DNA of 7,718 nt from the NCBI GenBank assembly GCA_900556255.1, contig USNZ01000046.1:1-7718 (forward strand), written 5' to 3'. Below are positions 1 to 6,368 of the stretch, one piece after another. This DNA is from an uncultured Oscillospiraceae bacterium. Its GTDB lineage: Bacteria; Bacillota; Clostridia; Oscillospirales; Ruminococcaceae. The position numbers were made by a program, and so were the translations under genes. Under the pieces are notes generated by a model. It was not told the origin of the DNA. It saw only the letters and a list, made by a program, of their open reading frames with translations, and did no database searches. The stretch's first letter is position 1. Each line of letters starts with the position of its first letter.

Positions 1-1590
1 GGTCTTGCCCTGCTCACGGTTTTGCAGTGCCTCCAGGTTGGGGTAAAACAGCGCCTGCCCGTTTTCCAGATACAAAATCGGGCAGCCCAGCGTCTGCATC
101 AGGTAGCGGTCATGGGTGACCAGCAGCAGTGTGCCGGTGTAGGCGGCAAGCGCCTCGGTCAGGCTTTCGCGCATGTAGATGTCCAAATGGTTCGTAGGCT
201 CGTCCAAAAACATCAGGTTGGGGCGTTCCAGCGCCAGTTCGGCAAAGCGCAGGCGCGCCAGCTCGCCGCCCGAAAGCGACGCGCAGTCCTTAAAGACATC
301 TTCGCCGCGGTAGCCGAAGCGCGCCAGATGGCTGCGCACCTCCAGCTCGGTAAAACGGGGGTATTGGTTCCAGATGGCATCAATGACACGCCCGGCGCGG
401 TGTGCCTGCTGCTGGGTGAAAATGCCCGCCTTGGCACCCGTACCCAGCCGCACCATGCCGCCGCTGGGGCGGCGCTTGCCGTCCAGCACCTGCAGCAGGG
501 TGGATTTGCCGGTGCCGTTGGGACCGGCAATGACCAGCTTGTCCCCGCGGTGTACGACATAGTCCAGCGCGTCCAGCAGGGTGCGATCCCCGATGCGGAT
601 GGACAGGTTTTTCATAATGACCAGCTCGTCATACGGCTCGATGTCGTAGGCAAAGCGGAAGTTCAATTCTCGCGCCTCGTTGACAGGGGTTTCGACGATC
701 TCCAGCTTTTCCAGCTGCTTGCGGCGGCTCTGCGCCATCTTGGTGGTCGAGGCGCGCACCAGGTTGCGGTCGACATAATCCTGCAGCTTGGCAGCCTTTT
801 CCACGGCGGCATCGTGCAGCTTCTGCTGGCGCTCGTCGGCGGCCTCGCGCTGGGGCAGATACGCCGAGTAGTTGCCGCGGTAGGTCAGCACGGTCTTGCC
901 GCGCAGCTCCCAGATGCGGGTGCAGACGGCATCCAAAAAATAGCGGTCATGGCTGACGACCAGCACCGCGCCGCGGTAGGTCTTGAGGTAATTCTCCAGC
1001 CAGGCCATGGTCTCTAAATCCAGATGGTTCGTAGGCTCGTCCAGAATCAGAAGGTCGGGGCGCTCGACCAGCAGCCGTGCCAGGCGCAGGCGGGTCTGCT
1101 CGCCGCCCGAAAGCACCCCGGCGGGCTTTTGCCAGGTTTCGGCGGGAAAGCCCATGCCGTTGAGCACCTTTTTGATCTGGGTGTCCATGTTGTAGGCGTC
1201 CATGGCGTCCACCACGGCGGTGCAGTGGGCAATTTCCTCGGTCAGTGCGGCATCGTCGGGGGTGTGCGCCAGCTGTGCCTGCAGGGTGTCCATGCGGGCC
1301 AGGGCGTCCAGCGCTGGGGCAAAGACCAGCTTCATGGTGGCATAAATGTCAAGGTCGGGGTCCAGCCGGGCGTTTTGCTCCAGATACCCCACGGTCACGC
1401 CGGTGCCGAACGCCGCATCACCGCTGTCGGGCAGACTTTCGCCGCAAAGGATGCGCAGCAGCGTGGTTTTTCCGGTGCCGTTGGCGCCGATCATGCCGAT
1501 GCGGTCACCCTTTTCAATGGCAGCGTTGACATCGCGCAGCACCTCGTGTTCGCCAAAGCTCTTGCCTAAATCTTTCAGTTCCAGCAGCAT
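1..1590 (-). CDS. ABC-F family ATPase (ribosome-associated), 3' end cut by window
   Basis: This is a soluble protein with two ABC ATPase domains and no membrane segments. Known ABC-F proteins bind the ribosomal E site and relieve stalled or drug-bound translation. Domain 1 has Walker A G-A-N-G-T-G-K-T at residues 35-42, signature LSGGEQ at 160-165 and Walker B LLILDEPTNHL at 180-190 (catalytic E185). A charged, probably helical linker rich in Lys, Arg, Glu and Gln spans about 245-300, the usual place of the ribosome-contacting P-site tether. Domain 2 has Walker A G-P-N-G-T-G-K-S at 356-363, LSGGEL at 439-444, DEPTNHLD with E464, and the H-switch VTHDRY near the left edge. All motifs are intact and in one frame, so there is no frameshift. 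The start at 1588-1590 is supported by AAGGAA at 1598-1603, 7 bases upstream. 530 codons are visible; the C-terminal end lies outside. Housekeeping or antibiotic-protection subtype cannot be decided. Confidence 0.95.
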   Translation of the reverse strand, partial: MLLELKDLGKSFGEHEVLRDVNAAIEKGDRIGMIGANGTGKTTLLRILCGESLPDSGDAAFGTGVTVGYLEQNARLDPDLDIYATMKLVFAPALDALARMDTLQAQLAHTPDDAALTEEIAHCTAVVDAMDAYNMDTQIKKVLNGMGFPAETWQKPAGVLSGGEQTRLRLARLLVERPDLLILDEPTNHLDLETMAWLENYLKTYRGAVLVVSHDRYFLDAVCTRIWELRGKTVLTYRGNYSAYLPQREAADERQQKLHDAAVEKAAKLQDYVDRNLVRASTTKMAQSRRKQLEKLEIVETPVNEARELNFRFAYDIEPYDELVIMKNLSIRIGDRTLLDALDYVVHRGDKLVIAGPNGTGKSTLLQVLDGKRRPSGGMVRLGTGAKAGIFTQQQAHRAGRVIDAIWNQYPRFTELEVRSHLARFGYRGEDVFKDCASLSGGELARLRFAELALERPNLMFLDEPTNHLDIYMRESLTEALAAYTGTLLLVTHDRYLMQTLGCPILYLENGQALFYPNLEALQNREQGKT

Positions 1591-1597
1591 AGTTGTG

Positions 1598-1603
1598 TTC
1601 CTT
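1598..1603 (-). promoter_or_regulatory. Shine-Dalgarno of the ABC-F gene
   Basis: AAGGAA on the minus strand, 7 bases before the ABC-F ATG. It lies between the U-tract of the upstream terminator (1611-1615) and the start codon, so the whole leader after the terminator is only 20 bases. Confidence 0.6.
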
Positions 1604-1610
1604 TTTTCTC

Positions 1611-1640
1611 AAAAATACCGCTGCCGAAAAAGCAGCGGTA
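1611..1640 (-). terminator. Intrinsic terminator after the HAD gene
   Basis: Reading leftwards, TACCGCTGC and GCAGCGGTA form a perfect 9-bp stem (1632-1640 with 1616-1624) around a 7-base loop. Five U residues (1611-1615) follow at once. It begins 7 bases after the HAD stop codon and so ends the surface-protein/small-ORF/HAD unit. The plus strand shows no T-run after the stem, so it acts leftwards only. The next gene starts 20 bases further on, so partial read-through or regulated read-through is possible. Confidence 0.88.
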
Positions 1641-1647
1641 CGGGGTG

Positions 1648-2400
1648 TTACAGGGCTTCGTTGCTGTGGCGGCGATTGCGCACACCCAGATTTTCCAGCT
1701 CCTCCGGCTCCATGACGATGCGGTACAGCTCCTCAAAGGAGGTAACGGTGTACTTGGGCTGGATGCCGGTGTTGTTTTCCTGATTTTTGAAGTTGACCCA
1801 GCAGGTATCCAGCCCGGCGTTGATGCCGCCCTTGATGTCCGCCAGCAGGTCATCGCCCACTACCAGCACACGGCGGCGGTTGGTGATGCCGAGGTCGCGC
1901 AGGGCGTACTCAAAGAATTTGGCACTGGGTTTGGCGGCACCGATTTTCTCGGAAATATAAATGCCGTCCATAAAGCGGTCGATGCCGGAGGCGGCAATGC
2001 GCGGCTCCTGCACGGAAATCGAACCGTTGGACACGATGGCCAAGGTCGCCACCTCGCCGAGTTCTTCCAGCGCGGGGAGTGCGCCCGGCAGTAAGTCGGC
2101 GTGGGTGGAAAGCAGCTCCTCGTAGCGGTCGTTCATGGCTGCGCCCTTGCCGTTGTCGGGCACACCGACGGCCTGCATAAAGCGGGAAAACCGCACCTGA
2201 AACAGCCGTTTGCGGGTCAGCTGACCCTTGGCCAGGGCGTCCCATAGCTCGCGGTTGACGGCGTGGTAGGTTTCGCAGGCGGCGGCATCGTGGGGCAGGT
2301 CGTACTCGGTCAGCATATCGGTAAGGGCCTGGCGCTCGGCGGCGTCAAAGTCCAAAAGCGTGTTGTCTACGTCCAACAAAACACAGGTATAAATGGCCAT
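1648..2400 (-). CDS. HAD-superfamily hydrolase, YjjG-type pyrimidine nucleotidase
   Basis: This is a 250-residue cytoplasmic HAD phosphatase. Motif I is D10-V-D12-N-T14 (nucleophile D10, acid/base D12), motif II has S124 in IVSNGS, motif III has K157 in GAAKPS, and motif IV is GDD at 182-184 followed by D188. The helical cap inserted after motif I (about 20-105) and the G-G-I-N-A-G-L-D-T-C-W stretch after motif IV match the YjjG group. Characterised members dephosphorylate nucleoside 5'-monophosphates, including non-canonical pyrimidines, as a housecleaning activity; the substrate here is inferred from family only. A short polar tail (about 233-250) extends past the usual end. The start is set by AAGGAG at 2412-2417, 11 bases upstream, which overlaps the stop codon of the small ORF in front and suggests coupled translation. 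A terminator follows directly. Confidence 0.9.
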   Translation of the reverse strand: MAIYTCVLLDVDNTLLDFDAAERQALTDMLTEYDLPHDAAACETYHAVNRELWDALAKGQLTRKRLFQVRFSRFMQAVGVPDNGKGAAMNDRYEELLSTHADLLPGALPALEELGEVATLAIVSNGSISVQEPRIAASGIDRFMDGIYISEKIGAAKPSAKFFEYALRDLGITNRRRVLVVGDDLLADIKGGINAGLDTCWVNFKNQENNTGIQPKYTVTSFEELYRIVMEPEELENLGVRNRRHSNEAL

Positions 2401-2411
2401 TTTGCAGGTTA

Positions 2412-2417
2412 CTCCTT
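2412..2417 (-). promoter_or_regulatory. Shine-Dalgarno of the HAD gene, overlapping the small-ORF stop
   Basis: AAGGAG on the minus strand shares bases with the TAA stop of the small ORF (2416-2418). Ribosomes finishing the small ORF therefore arrive on the site that starts the HAD gene, the usual layout for translational coupling. Confidence 0.6.
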
Positions 2418-2550
2418 AGTTTTGGGGATCCTCCGGCAGTTCCTCGGGCACGGGGGCATCGGGCGGGAAGTTTTCCACGCTGCCGTTGGTCACATCGTTT
2501 TGCCCGTTGTCGGGGACAAACCCTTCTTCACATTCAAAAAAGTAGAGCAT
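2416..2550 (-). CDS. Small acidic protein of unknown function (44 aa)
   Basis: I do not recognise this gene. It would encode 44 residues starting MLYFFECEEGFVPDNG. It is strongly acidic (many Glu and Asp, no Lys or Arg), rich in Pro and Asn towards the C-terminus (FPPDAPVPEELPEDPQN), with one Cys at position 7 and no membrane segment or signal peptide. The start at 2548-2550 is chosen over an in-frame ATG 48 bases upstream because GGAGGTGA at 2556-2563 stands 5 bases before it, one of the best ribosome sites in the window. It begins 44 bases after the surface-protein stop and ends inside the ribosome site of the HAD gene, so it sits within an operon. Length and composition make homology hard to judge; the position and ribosome site are the main support. 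Confidence 0.65.
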   Translation of the reverse strand: MLYFFECEEGFVPDNGQNDVTNGSVENFPPDAPVPEELPEDPQN

Positions 2551-2555
2551 TTCGG

Positions 2556-2563
2556 TCACCTCC
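2556..2563 (-). promoter_or_regulatory. Strong Shine-Dalgarno deciding the small-ORF start
   Basis: GGAGGTGA on the minus strand, an 8-base match to the anti-Shine-Dalgarno end of 16S rRNA, 5 bases before the ATG at 2548-2550. It favours the 44-residue start over the longer 60-residue reading, whose ATG overlaps the stop region of the previous gene. Confidence 0.75.
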
Positions 2564-2594
2564 GCTTTAGTATATGCCAAAGCGGGGCGCGGGG

Positions 2595-4289
2595 TCACTG
2601 CCCCTCGGCGCTGCTGCCGGAACTGGCGCCGGAATCAGTGGAGCTGGAAGTGGATTCCGGTGTCGGCGTCGGCGTTGGTGCGGGGGCTTTGACCGTGATG
2701 GTCACAGTGGCATCCACACCGTTGTTCTTGGCATGGATTTTATAGTCGCCGGCAGCGTCAGGGGTGAAGGTGGCGGTATTGCCGCTGGCAGACCAGCCGC
2801 TGCCCTCGCAGCTCCAGGTGGTGTCGCCGCTGGCATTTTCGACCTTGGCGGTCAGGGTGAGACTCTTACCGAGTTCAATCGTGTTGGTGTCGTAGGAGAT
2901 GGAAACGGTGGTCGGGTCAGCCTGCACCGTTACCTTAAACTCAGCGCTGGCGTAGGTACCGTTGATCTCAATGCCGGCCTTGATGGTATACTCGCCGGCG
3001 GTTTCACCCTTGAAGGTGTAGGATGCTGCATTTGCCTGCAGTTCGCCGTTGACGGCCCACTGCAGCTTGGAGGCGTCATAGTCTTTGTCGCCCAGCTTGA
3101 CGGTGCCGTTGACGGTCAGGCTTTCTCCCTGCTTGATGGATACGTCGGTGCGGTCGAGCTTGACCTCGACGCGGGCGTCGTTGAACATGGCCTTGACGGA
3201 CTTGCCTGCGCGGGAAACCACGTCCACACGCTTGGCATCGGTGACGCCGTCGCTCCATTTATAGAAAACATACCCTTCGGCAGCCACGGCGGTGACGGTG
3301 ATGCTGTCCCCCTCCTGGGCTTCGATTTCCAGCGTGGCAACGCCGGTTTGACCGTTGCCGTTCAGGGTGCCCTTGCTGTTGTCCTCCACCTCGTAGCTGT
3401 ATACGATAGGCTCCGGTGTGGGGGTGGGGGTCGGCGTGGCTACGCCCATGGCAGAGGCGGCGCGCTTGGGAATATCGTTGGTATCGGGGCGGCGGTCGTC
3501 GGTCTGGTAGGCGTGGTTCATGATATAGTTGGCCAGAGCCGTTGCGCCCGAACGGGACAGCCCACTGCCGGAGAAATAGGTGTCCTCGCCGTAGCCGGAG
3601 TCGGTTTTCAGGACCTCGGCCGTGTTCAGATATTTGCAGTCCAGGTCCTCGCACAGGGCGGCAATGCCCTGGTTGTACTGGTCGATCAGCGTCTGCGTGG
3701 CGGCGGCGTTGGTGGAGGATTCCGTCACAGGCACAACACCGGCGGCGATGATATCACAGTAGGAGTAGGCGGCTTTGATGTTCTGCAGCAGCTGCTTGTA
3801 ATCGGTCAGGAAGGCGGAGGCCTCGGTACCGGCGGCGGCATCGGCGCTGCCCAGCGTTACGATGACGCGGCGGGGTTTCATCTTGGCGATGGCCTGTAAA
3901 ATGGTGTAGGAGTTGGAGTCCTCCTCAAAATAGACGCAGCTTTCGCGCCCGGCCTGGGCAATCAGCAGCCCGTCCTTGCCCACATACTGATCCAGCGTAA
4001 TGCGGCTGTCCTGCGACAGGGTGACGGCCATCTGGTCCCCCGCAAAGACGCTGGAGGTGATGTAGCTGTCGTCGGCCGTGGTGGCACCCAGCACGGCGGA
4101 AAGGCTGGTATCCAGCGGGTAGGCATCGGGATCATAGCCGTTTTTTTTGCCGCCCGAGGACGGCTTTGCCAAAAAAGCGGCAATGATGATGCTTACGACC
4201 AGCGCCGCCGCACAGGCTGCCAGTACGATGCAGGCTTTGCGCTGCGTGGGGCTGAGTTCTGCTATGCGGCGGAATTTATTTTGGTTCAT
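2595..4289 (-). CDS. Membrane-anchored surface protein: degenerate SGNH/GDSL domain plus InlB-type and Ig-like domains
   Basis: This is a 564-residue protein. An N-terminal basic stretch is followed by one membrane helix (about 19-40), placing the rest outside the cell. Residues about 60-262 have the SGNH/GDSL layout but lack its catalytic residues. The GDS block reads G84-D85-Q86 (Ser replaced), the GxND block reads G147-S148-A149-D150 (Asn replaced), and the D-x-x-H block reads S240-G-S-G243 before LSRSG (Asp and His replaced). A Thr-Pro linker (285-293) leads to a divergent InlB B-repeat-like domain (about 296-370, with EGYVFYKWSDG). Two Ig-like domains follow (about 374-456 and 457-534), then a Thr-Pro/Ser-rich tail with no LPXTG sorting motif. 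The start at 4287-4289 is set by AGGAGG 7 bases upstream. A longer reading to 4643 would run back through the upstream terminator and promoter. The role is probably binding or a structural wall function, not hydrolysis. Confidence 0.85.
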   Translation of the reverse strand: MNQNKFRRIAELSPTQRKACIVLAACAAALVVSIIIAAFLAKPSSGGKKNGYDPDAYPLDTSLSAVLGATTADDSYITSSVFAGDQMAVTLSQDSRITLDQYVGKDGLLIAQAGRESCVYFEEDSNSYTILQAIAKMKPRRVIVTLGSADAAAGTEASAFLTDYKQLLQNIKAAYSYCDIIAAGVVPVTESSTNAAATQTLIDQYNQGIAALCEDLDCKYLNTAEVLKTDSGYGEDTYFSGSGLSRSGATALANYIMNHAYQTDDRRPDTNDIPKRAASAMGVATPTPTPTPEPIVYSYEVEDNSKGTLNGNGQTGVATLEIEAQEGDSITVTAVAAEGYVFYKWSDGVTDAKRVDVVSRAGKSVKAMFNDARVEVKLDRTDVSIKQGESLTVNGTVKLGDKDYDASKLQWAVNGELQANAASYTFKGETAGEYTIKAGIEINGTYASAEFKVTVQADPTTVSISYDTNTIELGKSLTLTAKVENASGDTTWSCEGSGWSASGNTATFTPDAAGDYKIHAKNNGVDATVTITVKAPAPTPTPTPESTSSSTDSGASSGSSAEGQ

Positions 4290-4296
4290 TCTGAGA

Positions 4297-4302
4297 CCTC
4301 CT
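4297..4302 (-). promoter_or_regulatory. Shine-Dalgarno deciding the surface-protein start
   Basis: AGGAGG on the minus strand, 7 bases before the ATG at 4287-4289. The residues that follow (charged N-terminus, then a hydrophobic helix) make this the natural start. Confidence 0.8.
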
Positions 4303-4376
4303 GATAAGGTAAAGGGCGGCGCATCCGTCCGTACCCGGACATACAACACCCAGTATAGTAACAGTATATAGTCAGC

Positions 4377-4385
4377 ATTATAACA
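4377..4385 (-). promoter_or_regulatory. Extended -10 promoter for the surface-protein operon
   Basis: The minus strand carries TGTTATAAT, a perfect TATAAT with the TG extension. The -35 position (about 4400-4405, TATCCA) is poor, as is usual for extended -10 promoters. The predicted start is near 4370, giving a leader of about 80 bases. It lies between the terminator of the importer operon and the surface-protein gene, so it would start an independent transcript. Confidence 0.65.
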
Positions 4386-4427
4386 CAAACGGGGTGTTTT
4401 GGATATGGTTTTCAGCAAAATGTCACA

Positions 4428-4446
4428 GGTTACAATTTGGTTACAA
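4428..4446 (-). promoter_or_regulatory. Direct repeat TTGTAACC upstream of promoter, possible activator site
   Basis: On the minus strand TTGTAACC occurs twice (4439-4446 and 4428-4435) separated by three A residues, an 11-base period. It lies roughly 58-76 bases before the predicted transcription start. Direct repeats of this spacing are typical of OmpR-type response regulators. The regulator is unknown and no regulator gene is in the window. Confidence 0.35.
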
Positions 4447-4481
4447 ACAAAGCGGCGAGACGAAGGAACGTTCGGAGGCAC

Positions 4482-4510
4482 AAAAAAATGTGCCCGCTTG
4501 CGCGGGCACA
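4482..4510 (-). terminator. Intrinsic terminator of the ABC importer operon
   Basis: Reading leftwards, TGTGCCCGC (4510-4502) pairs perfectly over 9 bp with GCGGGCACA (4497-4489) around a GCAA tetraloop. Seven U residues follow (4488-4482). It starts 26 bases after the ATPase stop codon and separates the importer operon from the next promoter. Confidence 0.93.
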
Positions 4511-4536
4511 CGGAATGTTGTCTTGGTAAAATTCGC

Positions 4537-5331
4537 TTAGGACAGCAGCATACGGTCGTTGTCCAGGCTGCCGCCGCTGACCTGCTCAAAGCGCTGCAGC
4601 AGGTCGCTGACCTGCAGATTGGCCTTTTCTTCGCCGCGCACATCGTAAATGACGTGGCCCTCGTGCATCATGATCAGACGGTTGCCGTACTTGATGGCAT
4701 CCTTCATATTATGGGTGATCATCAGGGTGGTCAGGCGGTTCTCCTCCACGATTTTCTGCGAAAGTGCCAGCACCTTGGCGGCGGTCTTGGGATCCAGCGC
4801 GGCGGTGTGCTCGTCCAGCAGCAGCAGCTTGGGGCGCTTGAGCGTTGCCATCAGCAGGGTCACGGCCTGGCGCTGCCCGCCCGAAAGCAAGCCGACCTTG
4901 CTGGTCATACGGTTTTCCAGCCCCAGATCCAGGGTTTTCAGCAGCTCGTAGTATTCGTCGTGCTCCTTTTTGGTGATGCCGATGCGCAGCGTGCGCTTGG
5001 CACCGCGCCGGGCAGCCAGAGCCAGGTTTTCGTCAATTTGCATGGTGGCGGCGGTGCCCATCATGGGGTCCTGGAACACGCGGCCGATGTACTGCGCGCG
5101 CTTGTGCTCCGGCAGGCGGGTGATGTCCTGCCCGTCCACGATGATTTTACCCATATCGATGGGCCACACACCGGCAATGGCGTTCAGCATGGTGGACTTG
5201 CCCGCACCGTTGCCGCCGATGACGGTGACAAAATCGCCGTCCTGCAGGGTCAGCTCCAGCCCGCGCAGGGCAACCTTTTCGTTGACGGTGCCGGCGTTAA
5301 AGGTCTTGTAAACGTTTTTGATCTCAAGCAT
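4537..5331 (-). CDS. ABC transporter ATP-binding protein, TrpXYZ-type importer
   Basis: This 264-residue ATPase powers the importer encoded with it. Walker A is G-G-N-G-A-G-K-S at residues 39-46 (K45), the Q-loop is Q87 in VFQDP, the signature LSGGQ is at 149-153, Walker B ends LLLLDEHTAALDP with D173 and E174, and the switch His is H207 in ITHNM. His follows the catalytic Glu (D-E-H) where most ABC ATPases have Pro; I recall this as common in this transporter group, not a defect. The ATG at 5329-5331 lies upstream of the permease stop, giving an 8-base overlap (ATGCTTGA). GGGGAG at 5339-5344 supplies the ribosome site, so the two products are probably made in linked amounts. A strong terminator follows 26 bases after the stop. 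Family is confident; substrate is inferred. Confidence 0.93.
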   Translation of the reverse strand: MLEIKNVYKTFNAGTVNEKVALRGLELTLQDGDFVTVIGGNGAGKSTMLNAIAGVWPIDMGKIIVDGQDITRLPEHKRAQYIGRVFQDPMMGTAATMQIDENLALAARRGAKRTLRIGITKKEHDEYYELLKTLDLGLENRMTSKVGLLSGGQRQAVTLLMATLKRPKLLLLDEHTAALDPKTAAKVLALSQKIVEENRLTTLMITHNMKDAIKYGNRLIMMHEGHVIYDVRGEEKANLQVSDLLQRFEQVSGGSLDNDRMLLS

Positions 5332-6271
5332 GGTGCTTCTCCCCTTTCTTGACAGCGGGCTTGGTGAAATACTTGCCCTTCCAGTACGGGATCGCCAGGA
5401 AAGCAGCCACCACCAGGGCGGTCAGCAGCTTGAGGTCGTCGGTGGACAGCCCCAACCGCAGAACAAAGTTCATAACAATATAGTAGATGATGGCACCGAT
5501 GATGGACGCCAGCAGCTTGAGGGCAAAGTTGCGGAACACGCGGCTGAAGATGACCTCACCGATGATGACGGCTGCCAGACCGATGACGATGGCGCCGCGT
5601 CCCATGTTGATGTCAGAAAAGCCCTGATACTGCGCCAGCAGACCGCCGGACAGGGCAACCAGACCGTTGGAGATCATAAGCCCCAGAACGGTGGCAACGT
5701 TGGTGTTGATGCCCTGTGCGCGCGCCATGTGGCGGTTGGCACCGGTTGCACGCAGGGCGCAGCCCAGCTCGGTGCCGAAAAACCAGTACAAGGCGGCGAT
5801 GGTCACAAGGCAGAAAACAACCAGAATAACAATGGGGTTATGCAGAACCGGATCGCGCACATAGCGCCCGGAAACCAGCAAGTCATATTTATCCACGCTG
5901 ATGGGCAGGTTGGCCTTGCCGCCGCCGGTACCCGTACCCATGATGCGCAGGTTGACTGAGTACAGCGCCAGCTGGGTCAGAATGCCGGCAAGGATCGCGG
6001 GGATGCCGCAGGCCGTGTGGAAAAGCCCCGTCACAAGCCCCGCCAGCATACCGGCGGCGGTGGCGGCGACCAGCGCCAACCCAACAGGTACGCCGTTGAG
6101 CACCAGCACGACACAGACCGCACCGCCGGTACCCAAGGAACCGTCCACGGTCAGATCGGCAACGTCCAGAATACGGTAGGTCAAATACACGCCGATGGCC
6201 ATAATGCCCCAGATAAGCCCCTGGGCTACGGCACCGGGCATGGAATTGATCAGGGAAGCAAGGAAAGACAT
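5324..6271 (-). CDS. ABC transporter permease (BPD_transp_2-like), TrpXYZ-type importer
   Basis: This 315-residue integral membrane protein has about eight or nine hydrophobic segments, starting at about 14-32 and ending near 283-296, then a basic cytoplasmic tail (KKGEKHHA). The TVDGSLGTGG stretch (41-50) after the first helix, and the cytoplasmic loop GTELGCALRATGANRHMARAQG (166-187), which should hold the coupling helix that contacts the ATPase, match the branched-chain/sugar-type permease family. The start at 6269-6271 is chosen because AGAGGAGT at 6278-6285 lies 6 bases upstream. An in-frame ATG 63 bases earlier lacks a ribosome site and would add a tail not usual for this family. Only one permease gene is present, so the channel is probably a homodimer. 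It overlaps the ATPase gene by 8 bases. Confidence 0.92.
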   Translation of the reverse strand: MSFLASLINSMPGAVAQGLIWGIMAIGVYLTYRILDVADLTVDGSLGTGGAVCVVLVLNGVPVGLALVAATAAGMLAGLVTGLFHTACGIPAILAGILTQLALYSVNLRIMGTGTGGGKANLPISVDKYDLLVSGRYVRDPVLHNPIVILVVFCLVTIAALYWFFGTELGCALRATGANRHMARAQGINTNVATVLGLMISNGLVALSGGLLAQYQGFSDINMGRGAIVIGLAAVIIGEVIFSRVFRNFALKLLASIIGAIIYYIVMNFVLRLGLSTDDLKLLTALVVAAFLAIPYWKGKYFTKPAVKKGEKHHA

Positions 6272-6277
6272 AATAAA

Positions 6278-6285
6278 ACTCCTCT
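6278..6285 (-). promoter_or_regulatory. Shine-Dalgarno deciding the permease start
   Basis: AGAGGAGT on the minus strand, 6 bases before the ATG at 6269-6271. It settles the choice between this start and the ATG at 6334. Confidence 0.7.
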
Positions 6286-6308
6286 GCGTTGTTTTTAGGA
6301 AGCACCAA

Positions 6309-6347
6309 AACAGCGGGCAAAGCGCTGTTTGCACTTTTCCCGCTGTT
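6309..6347 (-). other. Intercistronic stem-loop between binding protein and permease
   Basis: AACAGCGGG (6347-6339 on the minus strand) can pair over 9 bp with CCCGCTGTT (6317-6309). The enclosed sequence has its own small stem, GCAAA with TTTGC (6332-6328 with 6321-6317). Only four U residues follow the outer stem, with the last two already in it, so it is at best a weak terminator. In such operons a hairpin here typically lowers downstream expression or protects the 3' end of the binding-protein message, giving more lipoprotein than membrane subunits. That role is inferred. Confidence 0.55.
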
Positions 6348-6368
6348 ATGGGTGATGTGTCAGACCGA

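Noticed and set aside
22..1569. Long plus-strand ORFs opposite the ABC-F gene (22-1017 and 1024-1569)
   Set aside because: The minus strand encodes both ABC domains with every motif intact over the same bases, so these are shadows.
3399..3440. Short tandem repeat as a possible phase-variation tract
   Set aside because: It encodes an in-frame Thr-Pro linker with varied codons, not a uniform repeat unit, so slippage switching is unlikely.
2574..3899. 441-codon plus-strand ORF
   Set aside because: It is antisense to the surface-protein gene and arises from GC-rich codon bias. Its Gly/Val-rich composition has no domain logic, and the minus-strand reading has clear domains.
4290..4643. Upstream extension of the surface protein to 682 residues
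   Set aside because: The added 118 residues would be encoded by the importer terminator, the promoter and the leader. The Shine-Dalgarno and membrane anchor both support the start at 4289.
4399..5352. 317-codon plus-strand ORF
   Set aside because: It is antisense to the importer ATPase and crosses its terminator; no motifs.
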